From Zeugodacus cucurbitae (taxonomy: Eukaryota; Arthropoda; Insecta; Diptera; Tephritidae), in the NCBI RefSeq assembly GCF_028554725.1, contig NC_071670.1:54506501-54570500 (forward strand): a stretch of DNA of 64,000 nucleotides, given 5' to 3'. Of this stretch, positions 47,966 through 60,760 are shown piece by piece; the stretch's first letter is position 1, and the number at the start of each line of letters is the position of its first letter. Under the pieces are notes generated by a model. It had not been told where the DNA came from and searched no databases. It was given only the letters and a program-made list of their open reading frames with translations. The position numbers and the translations under genes are program-made.

Positions 47966-50900
47966 TTAACTGCGTAAGATAATAAAGGTGTCGGCGAGAA
48001 ACATAAATGCATTGATTAGCATAAATGCGCCAGCACCCTTTATGGCATTACGATCCTGCGGATGTAGGAATTGGCTGCACCAACGATCTACCACAATGGT
48101 GCCGGAAGCGATAAACATTATGATTGCGCCAATGCTGAAGAGACAGTCGATGCGCTTATCAATAACTGCGCCGAGTAGATGACCTGAACCGCGGGTTGGC
48201 AGGGTGAACGAAGTACGTGGGTGGGTAAACAATGCAATAAGGTGAAAAAAACGAAAGGGAGCATTACACAAAGCAGATAAAATAAATAAATGTGTCATGT
48301 TTTGCCACAATGTTCAATAGTATTATATTATAACGGTCTATAATGTTTATTGCATGTAACAAAGTGTGACTGTGTAATCAGCAAATGATAAATTAGTATT
48401 TGTTGTAGTCGTATCTTGATTTTAGCTAGTTACTGCGTGTTACTAATAATTACCGATGAGCAAAGTACAGCAGATAATCAAATAACCCGTTAGGGTGCCA
48501 CACACCAACATCGCTTGACTCGTGTACGAGTGGTCGCTTATAATTTCGATCATGACAATGGCGCCCGTGATGAAAGCCTGGAAATGTTGCAAAGGTGGGT
48601 AGCGGAGGAAACCCAAATTTGGTTAATGTTTCTTTTGTAATGCACAGACAAGTGGACAGGGCACAAAAGCCACAAGGACGTTGAACGAAAAGGTTTAGAA
48701 ACAAGGAGGAGAAGGGAAAATAATACGAGTTAAACGGTTAAGTGAGAGAGAGAGAGAGAAAGAAACGAATAACTTAGAGTTGCATGTGGACGCATAACGG
48801 TATATGTAAGTATATAAATACAAAGAGAACATATTCCAAAAACATAACGGAATCAGAGATAACCTATTTTATCTAAATTCAATACAGAAATGAGGAATAC
48901 TTTCTTATAAAATGAACTGAATAGGAGTCCTCGGGCTTTGCATATTATATAATTTATGCGTTTGGCACCACTCCACAAATGTTGTTCCCTCAGAGAAGGT
49001 TTCTGAACAATAAACAAGTTTTTGGCAAAAAAATATTAGAATTTTTCAAAGAAAAACAACCAAGAACAGGGAATACTTTAAGCTTTAAAAAATCATTGTT
49101 TCAGAAAATCTTAAGGTGCAGAAATTGCTTCAGAAAAACCAGAACACCCAAGAGGAAAATGTTTTTGAACTATTCCCAAGGGACTATGCGAACCCCGACA
49201 TCTCGGTAGAAAAGAATATATCATCTAACATTTTCACAGGCTGAAAAGAGTCAACTGTAATCCTAAGACATCCAAATCATTTTATAAGAACTGATCCATG
49301 GAACATTTCCAGATCTGCAGTACTATCATCTGTAAATTCCAAGATCGATGGATCATTAGTTGCAAAGAAGTTTTGGAAAATGCAATCCGTTTATTATACG
49401 ATGGATTTCTCCCACGAATATGTAGGCTCTTTCGTAACTCGGAATCGACTATGAAGCTATGACTCTTTATGCCTAGACGCACAAATTGAAATCGAATTTC
49501 ACCAAAATTCTGCCATTTTTTATGAGAAATAGTATTTGTAAAATATATTTGACCCATAAAATTGCACAAACAATGCCTTATTACAGCCGGCTTTTATGAA
49601 AACAATAACAATAGTAAACCCAAACAATAACAGAACAATCGCTGAACGTGATTTGCGTGTGAAATTTGATACCAACGCAACATAAATTATAGCCCACAAA
49701 TAACAACAAAAATTAAAATTCTCCAAACAAATATTTGTAATATGAAAACAGTCATTGGCAGACCTATAAATTAGATTTTTTTAGTATTATTATTGCTTTG
49801 GGGCGACTTTTCAATAGCACACATTTGTTTTGAACTTGAAACTCATTGGATATTATTGAATAAATTATTGAAATTCAAGTGCGAACATTTTTAATTTTAA
49901 GTGCAAATGCAAATACAAATATGGATGGACAATTTGGTGATTCATAAGGAGAGAAAGAGAGAGCGAAAAACATATGGAACAAGAATAAGGAATATAATTT
50001 AAGATTTTATAATTATTTTATTCCTAGAAATTTTTGCCAAAAGCTATGGACATAATCTAAAAAAATATAGAAATATTCAGATTACAATTTAATCTAGAGT
50101 TTTTTCAGATTGAAAGAAAATTGTAGAAAATCATCTCATTAACAAATTGATTTTCATTCAATCATCTATCTACTCATGCATCTCCATAGTCAATTTCGAA
50201 CTGCGTTTACTCAATCTACTCAAATTACATTTAATGTCACATTGTTTTTGTTGTTATCTAATTAAAGTTACAACGCTTTAACGATAGCATTACATCATCC
50301 GATTTCAATGAACGCTAGGTTTCATGACAGCACATATGGTACAAGTGTACATGGGTTCTCTGCACCAATGGCAGAGTTCAATCAAAATGCAAATTAGTGA
50401 TTCATTGAAGCGTAAAATTTCAGCGATGATAACATTTTCATTGTTTTTTTTTTTATTTTATGCTTGGCTTAATGCAATTTGAACCAATTTTTGCAATGTA
50501 AATTATCTGCTGCTCAGAATAAAAGTTGAAAATATATCACTAGCTTACAAAAAAAATATCAGAACTCAAAACAACCAAAATATTCTTTCCAGTATAAAGA
50601 GTTACATCTTTTTGCATGTTTAACCCCATATTCAAGTTTTATAACGGAATTTTTGGAGCACTTGTTGTTGAAATATTTTTTACTTTGCAATCAAAGAGAC
50701 TTTATCGAAATGAGAACCTTTAAAAAGGATTTTTCCAATTTTTGTAAATGTTGAGTTAAGAAATTTTTGCAGTAAACGAGCGATATGTCTATAATGAAAC
50801 CTACAAATAACCGTCACACGAAAATTCCATTTAATTTCAATTTTTTTTCAAAGTCAAAGTCAGTAGTATTACTGAATTTAGGAGCGTTAGAGTGAGAAAA

Positions 50901-53900
50901 TTCATGAATATTTATGATTTCAAAATTTTATAAGAATAAATTCAACATTTACATAATTAAATTGAGTCATTGAAACTTGAATTTAATTTTTTTGTGGTAT
51001 GGTTATTGTTGAAGCAAAATAGAATGACAAATTCAAGTTGTTGAATAAGAAAAGAAATTTTTTCAGTAAAATTTAAAGAATTTAAAAGATAAATAAATTA
51101 GAAGAGAGTTCTAATAAAAATAGAGCTCAAATGAAGTACGTCACTATGTACCACTGATTAATTCTAATTATGCCAAATTCATAGTTCGTAATCGAGACAA
51201 ATTTTGTAGAATGTTCAACTAGGTTTCCAACGAGGCATTATTAAATTAGTAAGATCTTATTTCTTAATAATTTAGAATTTTATCTACGTCATTTCTTATC
51301 GAAAATTATTAAAATTTTAAACACAAATCGAACAGTCATAATTGACAATATTTTCAGAGCTCTATTTAATATACGATTTTCATTCATGCTTCCGACATTT
51401 ATTTCCTTGATCTTTAGGATTAGTAAGATAAATTATCCAAATATCTGACCAATATTTCCTAAAATTCATTTACCCCTCGGTAGGCAATTTCAAAGTTCTA
51501 AGTGTTTTTCTACCAAAAAATATTATTCATAAAAAATCGGTGAACTGGTAGGAGGTCCCTTTTTTGTACATTAACGTCATCCTTCGTCAATATGAGGGTC
51601 TGAGTCGAAATAATGAACGCGTTTTATATTTTTTTATTTATTTATTTCATTATTAATAAATACAAGTCAAAAATAAAAAGGAAAACTTATATTCTTTTAA
51701 CTTAAAACACGATCAACACGAACAATTAAAAACATATTTACAGTGAAAATAAAATAGTTCGTAGTCATTTTGACGAAGGATGACCGTCTAGGGTTAAAAA
51801 AGGTAGTTTTGTATTATACTTTATACCCTAGTATTTCTGCTAATTTTGGTCTATAGTATACAGTATCCAGTATCTCCTTTTCCAACGGTTGATTAGTAAT
51901 TTTTGCAATTTGGTTTTTACTATGAACTACAGATTACTTTTTGATAAAGATATAGCTATATATACATATCCTTTATCCACCCTATATATGTATACATGTA
52001 TGTATATTTATAGTATAATGACATTTGCCAACACTAATGAATGAAGTAAATTTCACTGTAATTTGCAGCAAATGTTGAACACAATTCTAATATTAGTGAA
52101 GTGCTAATATCATTACAGTTTATCTGACGGTTAGCAAATATTTATGCATTATAAATAAAAATATAATATTTACATAGCAATTCATGATAAAAATAATGTT
52201 GCCCATATATGAACAACACACAAATGTTAATAAAATATTGGTTTTATCACTTTTATTTTTGCATCAATATTGGTAATGATGTCTTAATATAATATGTGGT
52301 GTCATCGCTCACTACATTAAAATGGGTGCGTAATTGTCAATTTGTTGTCATTTTTATTGACTGACAGTAGCTGTCATAAATCAATTAAACTAAGTAGCAT
52401 TTAAGTGGACACTAATGGGCTATTAGGAGCAAGTTAGGCACTTCGCGGGAGATAATATATTTTATTGTTTACCCTAGTTGTTATGTTAAGTATATTTTAG
52501 GTGGGTTTTGTTAGAAGAAAGTGAAGCTACCGTCACCCAGTAAAATTTAGTATAGAATAATACGATACTAGCGCCATCTAGAGAAATACTTTTAGATCTA
52601 TTTCGCAAACAAACACGATACGAAAATAAGCTCAATGACTCAATTTGCTCCATGCCATTCCATTTCAATAACTCCACTTAATTCTCAACAAGCTATCTTG
52701 GGCAATTCACTGTCAAGAGCATAAAATAAAAGCCTGCTAATATAAATACAAATATTTAAATTGAATTCAAGGGATTTGCTGATTGTGAATAAGACCAAGA
52801 AACTTGATAGCAAACATTTGCGACCACTTATTTTCACAATACTTAATTAATATTACTAACGACTCGAATATATATTTAAACAAATGGAAGAATACAAAAA
52901 AGAAAGAAATAAATAAATTGGCATAAATAAATAAAGTAAACAGCTTAAGATGATTAATTGTTGATGTTTACGACTTAAATCGTTATCACTGAAGAACATT
53001 GGCGCGCGTTATCGCGGTATATTAAATGCCTTAACGCCTTATTCAAGTATGTAATTGTAAAAAAGTATTACATTTTTTATTCAATTATTTAAGTATGCTA
53101 ATGACTTATATGTCAAAATAAGTATAATCAATCTGTATAGAGTTTTTTCAATTGCACTTGAAATTTGAAGTGTCTACGAGTGGTCTTAGACTTACATACA
53201 CGCGCGCAATTAATTAGCACCTACGTAGTAATAATTAACAAAGGGTTAAGAGCTGTCAGATACTAAGTACTGTCGTTGACAACTTAAGACACCTATTGTT
53301 ATTATTGGGAAAGTCCATCCAGTACATAAGTATTGTATGTATGTATTTGTTTCGATGCCAAGATTTGATAAAAAAGTTATCTTAAGATAAAACTAAATAT
53401 GGCGAGACACGTTGTGGAGCTATAGGGCGTTATGCTACGCAAAACTGTATATTTTTTTGGATATTTCCACTCATCAGTCAACAAACTATATTGAACGATG
53501 AATTTGTAAGCAATGACTAAGCATTTAGAATATCAGCTGAAGTTAGTATTAGAAAATGAAGTATATCGTTTAAATAAAATTAAATAAATTAAATTAAATT
53601 AAATTAAATTAAATTAAATTAAATTAAATAATATAAAATAAAATAAAATAAAATAAAATAAAATAAAATAAAATAAAATAAAATAAAATAAAATAAAATA
53701 AAATGAAATAAAATAAAATAAAATAAAATAAAATAAAATGAAATAAAAAAAAATAAAATAAAATAAAATAAAATAAAACAAAATAAAATAAAATAAAATA
53801 AAGTAAAATAAAATTAAATAAAATAAACTAAAAAAAATAAAATAAAATAAAATAAAATAAAATAAAAAAATAAAATAAAATAAAAAGATAAAATAAAATA

Positions 53901-54389
53901 AAATAAAAAAATAAAATAAAATAAAATAAAATAAATTAAAATAAAATAAAATAAAAAGATAAATTAAAATAAACCAAAAAAATAAAATAAAATAAAATAA
54001 AATAAATTAAAATAAAATAAAATAATAAAGATAAGAAACAACAAACGCTTTAATTTAAATAATTGTAGTTTAAAATAAATTGGAATGTTGTTTTCGCTGA
54101 TAAAATATGCAAAGCTACATTTCCTTGAAAAATTACTTAATTTTTTATAAATTTATCGGCATTTCGTTAGATGTTTCACAGGAAAATCACGTACAAAATT
54201 GATATTGGTGGCAGTCATAACATAAAAATAAATATAATTGTTCTACCAACATGACATCATTATTCATAATACATTCAAGTAAAAGTAAATGTGGAAAAAA
54301 AATTATTTTAATAAAAATAAAATCACACTTGTACGCAAGCGTATATACTGCTGACCCACAAAAAATACAAATTTCCCAGCATATGAAGT

Positions 54390-54425
<36 letters not shown>

Positions 54426-57400
54426 TGTTCAACCAATTGAAGTCTTGAATATCACCACAGCGATCACTTGCACTTACGCATGGCACACATGAGCAAATAT
54501 TTTTAAATACACATGTATAAGTAAGCTCTCAAAGTGAATAATCACATTTTTATTGTATTACTTGTGCATTTTATTATCAATCATTTGCATATTGAAAACT
54601 AAAAAGGCGCTTGATATTCGTATTGTTATAGCGTATTTATGACCTAGTGAGCGCATAAAGTGTTTTTCTTTGCATTTTTTTCTTTAAATGGGTGATAAAA
54701 GCATGATGTAATTATATGTACTGACCATGCACACCCTATATATAAGTACACATAAATTCATATATAATTATTTACATGAGAATATGTAAACAAAAGTTAG
54801 TGAAAACTTTATTTAGATATAAACATATTTGCTTTGCTGCTTTAAATTTTATATATACATATGTGTAAATATGTGCATGTAAAATAGAAATTTGTAGAAC
54901 TGTAAAGCAATAAAGTAATTTCCGAGAAAGAGGTCTGTATTTTACATGGATGCTGATATGCATACGGAAATTGTTTAGATTTTGAAGTAACTTTGTTGAT
55001 TTGTAATCTAACCAGTAAATTACTCATACGCCGACGTGACCGGCAAATTTCTATTGGAAGTATTTAGCATGATCAATTTAGATGTGGTATCATTTCAATT
55101 TTTATTGCATTTATCATTGTAGTTTCTAAGCAATTAAACTCGAGTTTAATGTATATTTCTCTGGCACAAACACGAATTTTAAAATAGAAAAAAAAATGAA
55201 AAAACTAATCTTAAACGTCTCACTTTTTGTTGTTTATGATGTACACAATATTGTTTTTCAGAAAATTTTTGACATTTCAGAATATTCTGACAGTCATTTT
55301 GTTGACCATTTAGATATGAAAATACATATGTTTTCTAAAAAGCTTTTCATTTACAGTAAATTCATTCATTTCCCTGTAAATATGTAAATATTTATTAGTT
55401 TTCTCATATTTTGCTCCGCTACAAAATCTTTATTGCTTCCCGTTACGCCTTTGAAATATGAGTTTACGCCAAATTTTATTTTTATAGCCACATAAAATTA
55501 CTAAGTAAATAAATCTTAACGTATACGCCAGATACACTGATTTACTCAGTGATGTATCTATGCCTGTGAATAACGCCACCCACCGAGTAACGGTCAATAA
55601 ATGTTGTAGTAAACAGATAATTTTCAAAATGTCTTCATTAAACTGGAAATTCATTCAAAATTTATGCTATTGATTTTTTTCTTATTTTAGTAAGAACACA
55701 TTTTCAAAAAAAATAATCGTTTAATCGTTAAAAAAATTATTTAAGTTTCTTAGATATAATGAATACTAATACATATATAATATAAGTATTATATAAAATT
55801 GTCTACGTGATTAATAAAAATTTTCAATATTTTTATGGTCACTCCAACACACATTCTAACTAATCTTTTTATATTAAACTTGAATAAACTCACATTAAAC
55901 CACAAGGTAAAATTAATCAGTACTCAAATAAATGACATTAAATGAAATAAAAAGTCTGTCACTTCGCCGAAAAAACCACAATTCAAGCTCACAAATCGAG
56001 AGTTTTCGACTTGGGAACACAATGGAACCAGACTAAAATTGACGCAAAAAGCAGCTTTATCACTTCTTTATTTGCCCACACACTATATACTATATATAAG
56101 TATACATACAGACATATATACAGGTAAATTGCGGTTCTTTTATGCATATTTATACAAGTGTTTAGCGAAAAATATATTTAAATTAGAATTTCTGTTTTTG
56201 TGAGTGTATGTACAAAGTCATTTGGCAGCATGACATCATAAAGCAGTCAGCAAAGAGTCGGCAAAATCACAATAAACAAATTAAAATTATTTTGTATGTA
56301 AAAAGTAAATTAGTTTGATTTGAAATAATAAATATAATAGCTTGGGGTTATTTAATTAACCATAAAAGTAATGGACAAATGAGCAAATAAATTAAATAAA
56401 TTGGTTTTTGGAACATAAATTATTTGGAATCACAAGGTTGTTATTTTTTATTTGTTGATTTTTTCTACAGTCGTTGGAGCATTTTCATGGCCTCTAAAGC
56501 ATAACCCTCAGATCTACTCTTGTATATAAGATGTTTCCAGATAATGTATGCAAAATAATATTTTTGAAACCAGTTCCATGTAGTACCCAAGCCTGGTTAG
56601 AGACGGGGAACTTTATTCTATATAAGCTTTAGACTGCCCTAGTTCCTATAATGTCTAGTCCATGTAAAATTGAGAACAAACTATTTAATGTGCCTTCTAT
56701 CTAGAGCTGTTTCCATAATATATTAGTCTCTTTATACTATAATAAACACATTTGGTTGGTTTATAAGTTTATAAAACAAAATATAAACGGTTTTTGCCTT
56801 ATTTAATGGAAAACTTAAGAACTTTTCAGAATTCGTCATCGAAAATATCAATTATAAAATTTATATAGGATCTACAAAATAATAAAAATTTATTATTGTT
56901 TTCAGGCAAATTGGTACAAAAAATAATTAGAATTCTTAAAGAAGCAGAAAACAGCGAAAATGGTCAAATGGATAAATAATTTTCATAAACAACTATTTAT
57001 TGTTCTCTGATCGCTAATTAATACAATCTAAGATTAGAATTATACCATAATTATGGCAATAATAACCAAATTTAGCATAATATTCTTATTATATAATTTA
57101 CTTCAAATACATATCTACAAAAGTTCGTTATGTAACTATTTCCGTAAATATATATGAGTCTCTTAAAGCCTCACTTTACATTTTCTAAGCCCAAATTCAG
57201 TATTCTCAAAACAAAACAAAACAAAAAAAGCCGGCGCAGCACAAAATCATTCATCTTCTTTGAAAAAAGTGCCAGAAAAATTCTAAAATGACATCATTTC
57301 GGAAGCAAACTAGAGTCTGAAAAACAACAACAACAACAAAATACTGTTTTTGAGACCGGCTTTGACAAGGCAGACAACAATACATATGCATAAATGTATA

Positions 57401-60400
57401 TCAACGATGTGTCAGCGATTGTTAAAGACAGTAAACGAACCCACCAAACTCTAATGCGAAATTCAATATGCGTAGAGTAGCTAAGCCTTCCCGAAAGCAA
57501 AAGTTACCACCACCGAAAGTGAGCCCAAAACTATTTTATATTACGGCATGAATAACAAAACAACCGTAATTATGGCTAGCTATGCCAAACAACCGATTTG
57601 GTGTGTGTGTCCATAAATTAAGGAAACCTTATATGTTCACACGCCACACAGAAAAAACAAAAAAAAACAAAAGAGTTTACCTTCAAAGACAAACGAAGTT
57701 AATGAATTACGCATGCGTGTACAAAGTGCGAGAATGAAATTTCAATTAAAACAACGCATTGTAAAAGGAAACGAAGCATTAGACAAGAAGCAGCTCACGC
57801 ATAATTTAGCGAAACAGCAAAATACCAGTTCAAGTCATTTAACAACATAATAAATGAAAGAATAGAATAATTAAAAAATACTAAAAATAATAATAAAAAT
57901 AAAGAACGTTCTCAACAAAGCTAGATCACACGTTAATTTTAAGCTCAGCTTAGCGCACCGCCTAAAAATAGTTGCGTGATCTAGACAGGCGTAATTAAAT
58001 TGTTGCGACTGACTTCATTGTTGTTTCACTTTTATTCTTTTAGCTTTATGCGATTTAAACATTATGGGCTTGTCTTGAGTTTACGCGCCATATTATAGTT
58101 CATTACTATAAACACACACACACATGAAAGAGCAGTGATGTCACAGCACACAAATAAAAGTACGCTTAGACCGATTTCACACAGGCAATTTTTGTTGCGG
58201 CAATTCTTAACTTTATAGGAGAGGGGGCGACGAAGAGAGGAGAATTTCTCTCTCTTTCGCTTCCCTTGGTCGCCCCCTCTCCTATAAAACTAAGAATTGC
58301 CGCAACAAAAATTGCCTGTGTGAAATCGGTCTTAGTATCTACTAAAGAATGTTTATAAACATGTTGCGCAACATTTTTGTGTAGCTTAGCTAACATAAAC
58401 ACTCGCTCAGACTTGCTCAGCGATTTTCTCAGCAGAAATTTGTGTTTGTGTGTGAAATAAAAAGAAATCGTGAAATTGTAGCTTCAAGGATAACCAGCAA
58501 ACTTTTATGACAATAGCATGCAACAGCATTAATGTCGCTTGTAAAAACAACAATAACAAAAGTAATTGCTTTGATGAATTTTAGTGGCGTAGTAAGTAAA
58601 GTAAAGGAGAACAAAATCATGTGATATTTTTGTGGTATTGATTGGCGGGCGGGTAGCCATCAAGGAAATACGGGTATGTATGCTTGTGATTTATGTGTGT
58701 GGATTCTATACAAGGTGGTGACTGGAAACGGTAGAGTTAGAAAGCAACTGGAACTGAGGATTAATGTACATTGTCCTCAGACAATATACTACCAATGTAT
58801 CTAGGTATATTCACACAACTTCAAACGACCTTTTTGTGGTTTAAAAATTTATTTTTTTTCCACAAATAATGTACTGAATGAAAGCATTTTGACACATGAT
58901 GCATTTTGACTAACATTTTCTATGCAGATTAATCAGGGTTAGGTTAGGTAACGTTCTATAACTGATCCTCTCAAAAGTGATACACTTAGTCCATAAGAGA
59001 CAATGCTTTGAGAAACCAGAATATCGGCTTAAGTTAGATATTATTTCTCTAAAAAGTGCACTGAACAATTATCAAAAAGTCTCTAAAACTTGAAAAGTAA
59101 AACTAGATCCCCCTTATGAATGCCTCGAAACCAATGCGAACATGTATATTTCGAAGGATTTATTTGACAAAATATGATTCTATTCGCAGCAAAAACATCA
59201 GTGGCCCCAATCTAACCTCAGAGCATGCTTATGAAGCGTATTTTCAGAACATATATAGCTATCCTATAACAATTTTATTATTCGAACTAAATTGTATAGA
59301 ACAATTATCAAAAAGTCTCTAAAACTTGAAAAGTAAAACTAGACCCCCTTTATGAATGCCTCGAAACCAATGCGAACATGTATATTTCGAAGGATTTATT
59401 TGACAAAATATGATTCTATTCGCAGCAAAAACATCAGTGGCCCCAATCTAACCTCAGAGCATGCTTATAAAGCGTATTTTCAGAACAGATATAGCTATCC
59501 TATAACAATTTTATTATTCGAACTAAATTGTATAGAATCGTACAAGAGACTCAAGATCCTTGCTTACAGAGTATGGATTATTCATGCAATATGCCTTCAA
59601 GACATGATTTTTTAAGGTATTTTGATGATGTGTGTCGAATTTCGAAAGTTTCGGAATCATACTGTCATAGTTATGATTAAAAAAAAATTGGTATTCCATA
59701 TTACCCGAACTTACTCTATATTTGGGCCATCGAGAATCTTTAGAAAATACTTAGGGAAATATTAAATCATATTTTCCGTATTTGAGGTATTAATAAAAGA
59801 GTTGATATAAACAACTCTGTATGTCATATATGAAGTAGACTACTTTATACCTTTCCCTGTCTCATTCAATTGGATTTTTCTAACTTCTTGCCTTTTATAA
59901 CTTTTTAACTTTCATACTATATTTCACATTTATTTGATCGTGCTTTAAGTTTCAGAAAATGTGCCAAAGTAGACGACGGAATATATATAAATAGTTTTGA
60001 AAACACTGAGACAATACAAATTTGAGAAAACTTTGAATTCAATTAGTTTAAATATTTTTGAACTATTTCTATTTTGGTATAAAAAAGGATCGTTTCAAAA
60101 TTAAGTTATGCGATTTAATATTAAAAACAACAAAATTAATTATATTTAGTCACTTTGGCTTAAAATTCACAATAGAGATTTTTATGATTTAATATAAACT
60201 ATATTAAGTTAATAAATTTTTATTAAACAATTTAATTCCAAAAAAATTAACACAAAAATTAATTAATTTAATTTCAGAGCCAATTAATCAATTACTTATT
60301 TTTTTGCTCAAATATAAAAACTATTTTTCTTTTCTCTCAACAATTAATTTAAATGCCAACAGGCAAACGAATACTTGCGCTTTATTAAATTATACAATTA

Positions 60401-60519
60401 TCAACGAGTCCATAAATTGCGCTGGAATATTTCAGCAATATTTAATTATAACAAAAACAGATGCTTTGTGAATTTACCAGCTCAATAATTTTCAGCAAAA
60501 GACGATTGTTGAACTCCAT
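47966..60519 (-). CDS. Four-helix small membrane protein, gene D
   Basis: Exon 1 is 60519-60478 (14 codons). Exon 2 is 48577-48454 (124 bp, acceptor ATTTCCAG, donor GTAATT). Exon 3 is 48183-47966 (acceptor GCGGTTCAG, TAA stop). The product would be 127 residues with four predicted helices, MLVCGTLTGYLII in helix 2 and NAFMFLAD in helix 4, where the usual NG is NA. The roughly 11.9 kb first intron holds the pentanucleotide satellite, a MITE and a tandem duplication. The join of exon 1 to exon 2 is inferred from phase, order and strand and is not observed. Minus-strand AATAAA signals near 47835 lie between this stop and gene C exon 2. The role is unknown. Confidence 0.75.
48578..53570 (-). other. 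Probable first intron of gene D, left part
   Basis: No exon was recognised. The interval holds a (GA)n-rich tract at about 48745-48765, the inverted-repeat element at 51552-51805, and otherwise AT-rich DNA. Frames at 48979, 49282, 49520 and 52486 lack support. Confidence 0.4.
51552..51805. repeat. Inverted-repeat element
   Basis: GTCATCCTTCGTCAATATGA at 51576-51595 pairs with its reverse complement at 51765-51784, with one mismatch. Pairing weakly extends outward through 'ccctttttt' on the left and 'aaaaaagg' on the right. It is probably a short fold-back transposon; no target duplication was identified. Confidence 0.5.
53571..54029 (+). repeat. AAAAT/AAATT pentanucleotide satellite
   Basis: About 460 bp of nearly pure five-base repeats. 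The left end is AAATT units, switching near 53631 to AAAAT units with occasional single-base interruptions (AAATG, AAAGA, AAACC). Confidence 0.97.
54030..58168 (-). other. Probable first intron of gene D, middle part
   Basis: No supported exon. It contains a (TA)n run at 54393-54420 and a small hairpin at about 57920-57984 with CTAGATCAC arms. Confidence 0.4.
54393..54420. repeat. (TA)n microsatellite
   Basis: Fourteen uninterrupted TA dinucleotides. Confidence 0.95.
58169..58331. mobile_element. Palindromic MITE with TTA target duplication
   Basis: Both arms, about 62 bp, read GACCGATTTCACACAGGCAA and continue through 'tttgttgcggcaattctta' and 'ctataggagagggggcga'-like sequence, with only a two- or three-base difference. 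The element is a near-perfect hairpin of 163 bp around a CTCTCTCTTTC-rich centre. It is flanked by TTA at 58166-58168 and 58332-58334. A three-base TWA duplication is the mark of PIF/Harbinger-type insertion. The 78-codon minus frame running through it is an artefact. Confidence 0.8.
58332..60477 (-). other. Probable first intron of gene D, right part
   Basis: Apart from the tandem duplication at 59063-59534, no structure or exon was recognised. The last 500 bp are extremely AT-rich. Confidence 0.4.
59063..59534 (+). repeat. Tandem duplication, two 236-bp copies
   Basis: 59063-59298 is repeated head-to-tail at 59299-59534 with only a few differences (for example 'gatccccctta' against 'gacccccttta', 'tatgaagcg' against 'tataaagcg', 'acatata' against 'acagata'). 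The matched 68- and 87-codon frames at 59116 and 59352 exist only because the DNA is duplicated and show no protein family. Confidence 0.93.
60478..60519 (-). CDS. First coding exon of gene D (possibly shared with C)
   Basis: On the minus strand the context AAAAATGGAG opens a 14-codon exon, MEFNNRLLLKIIEL, ending exactly at CTG|GTAAAT. Genes A and B have 12-codon first exons that start MELK, end in EL or VEL and stop at the same phase-0 position, so this is the family's first exon. The nearest family second exons downstream on this strand are D (48577) and C (47708). Gene E lies upstream and cannot use it. Confidence 0.72.
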
Positions 60520-60760
60520 TTTTATTTTTGTTTTGTTTTACAAAATACTTTCTTATTCCTTTATATGTATATATTGTTCACAAGCCAAAACACTTGTTTA
60601 CACAGTGGCTTATTTTAATTTTGTTTTATTTTTATTTAAAATACAAGTTTTTCTTTCACAACAAACGCGTTGCTATCGCGAGCGTTCAAATCGTACTGAT
60701 TCTTGATTTCGTGTGTGCCACCAATTTAGCAACGCTTCGTTTGGGGTTCGGCTAGCTAGC
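60520..60760 (-). promoter_or_regulatory. Candidate 5' UTR and promoter of gene D/C
   Basis: Upstream of the start codon is an A-rich leader of about 180 bases. Before it comes a GC-richer segment containing TCAGTA at 60699-60694, an initiator match that would place transcription start at about 60697. No TATA box sits at the usual distance. The 75- and 81-codon plus frames here (60461, 60528) are antisense artefacts. Confidence 0.35.

Noticed and set aside
52560..52580. Possible insect CTCF-like word (AGATGGCGCTA on the minus strand)
   Set aside because: A single short match with one difference from the insect consensus I recall is expected by chance in 64 kb.
58166..58402. 78-codon minus-strand frame
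   Set aside because: It runs through both arms of the palindromic MITE and is an artefact of the hairpin.
59116..59615. Two tandem related proteins of 68 and 87 codons
   Set aside because: They are the same incidental frame copied by the 236-bp tandem duplication, with no family resemblance or expression signals.
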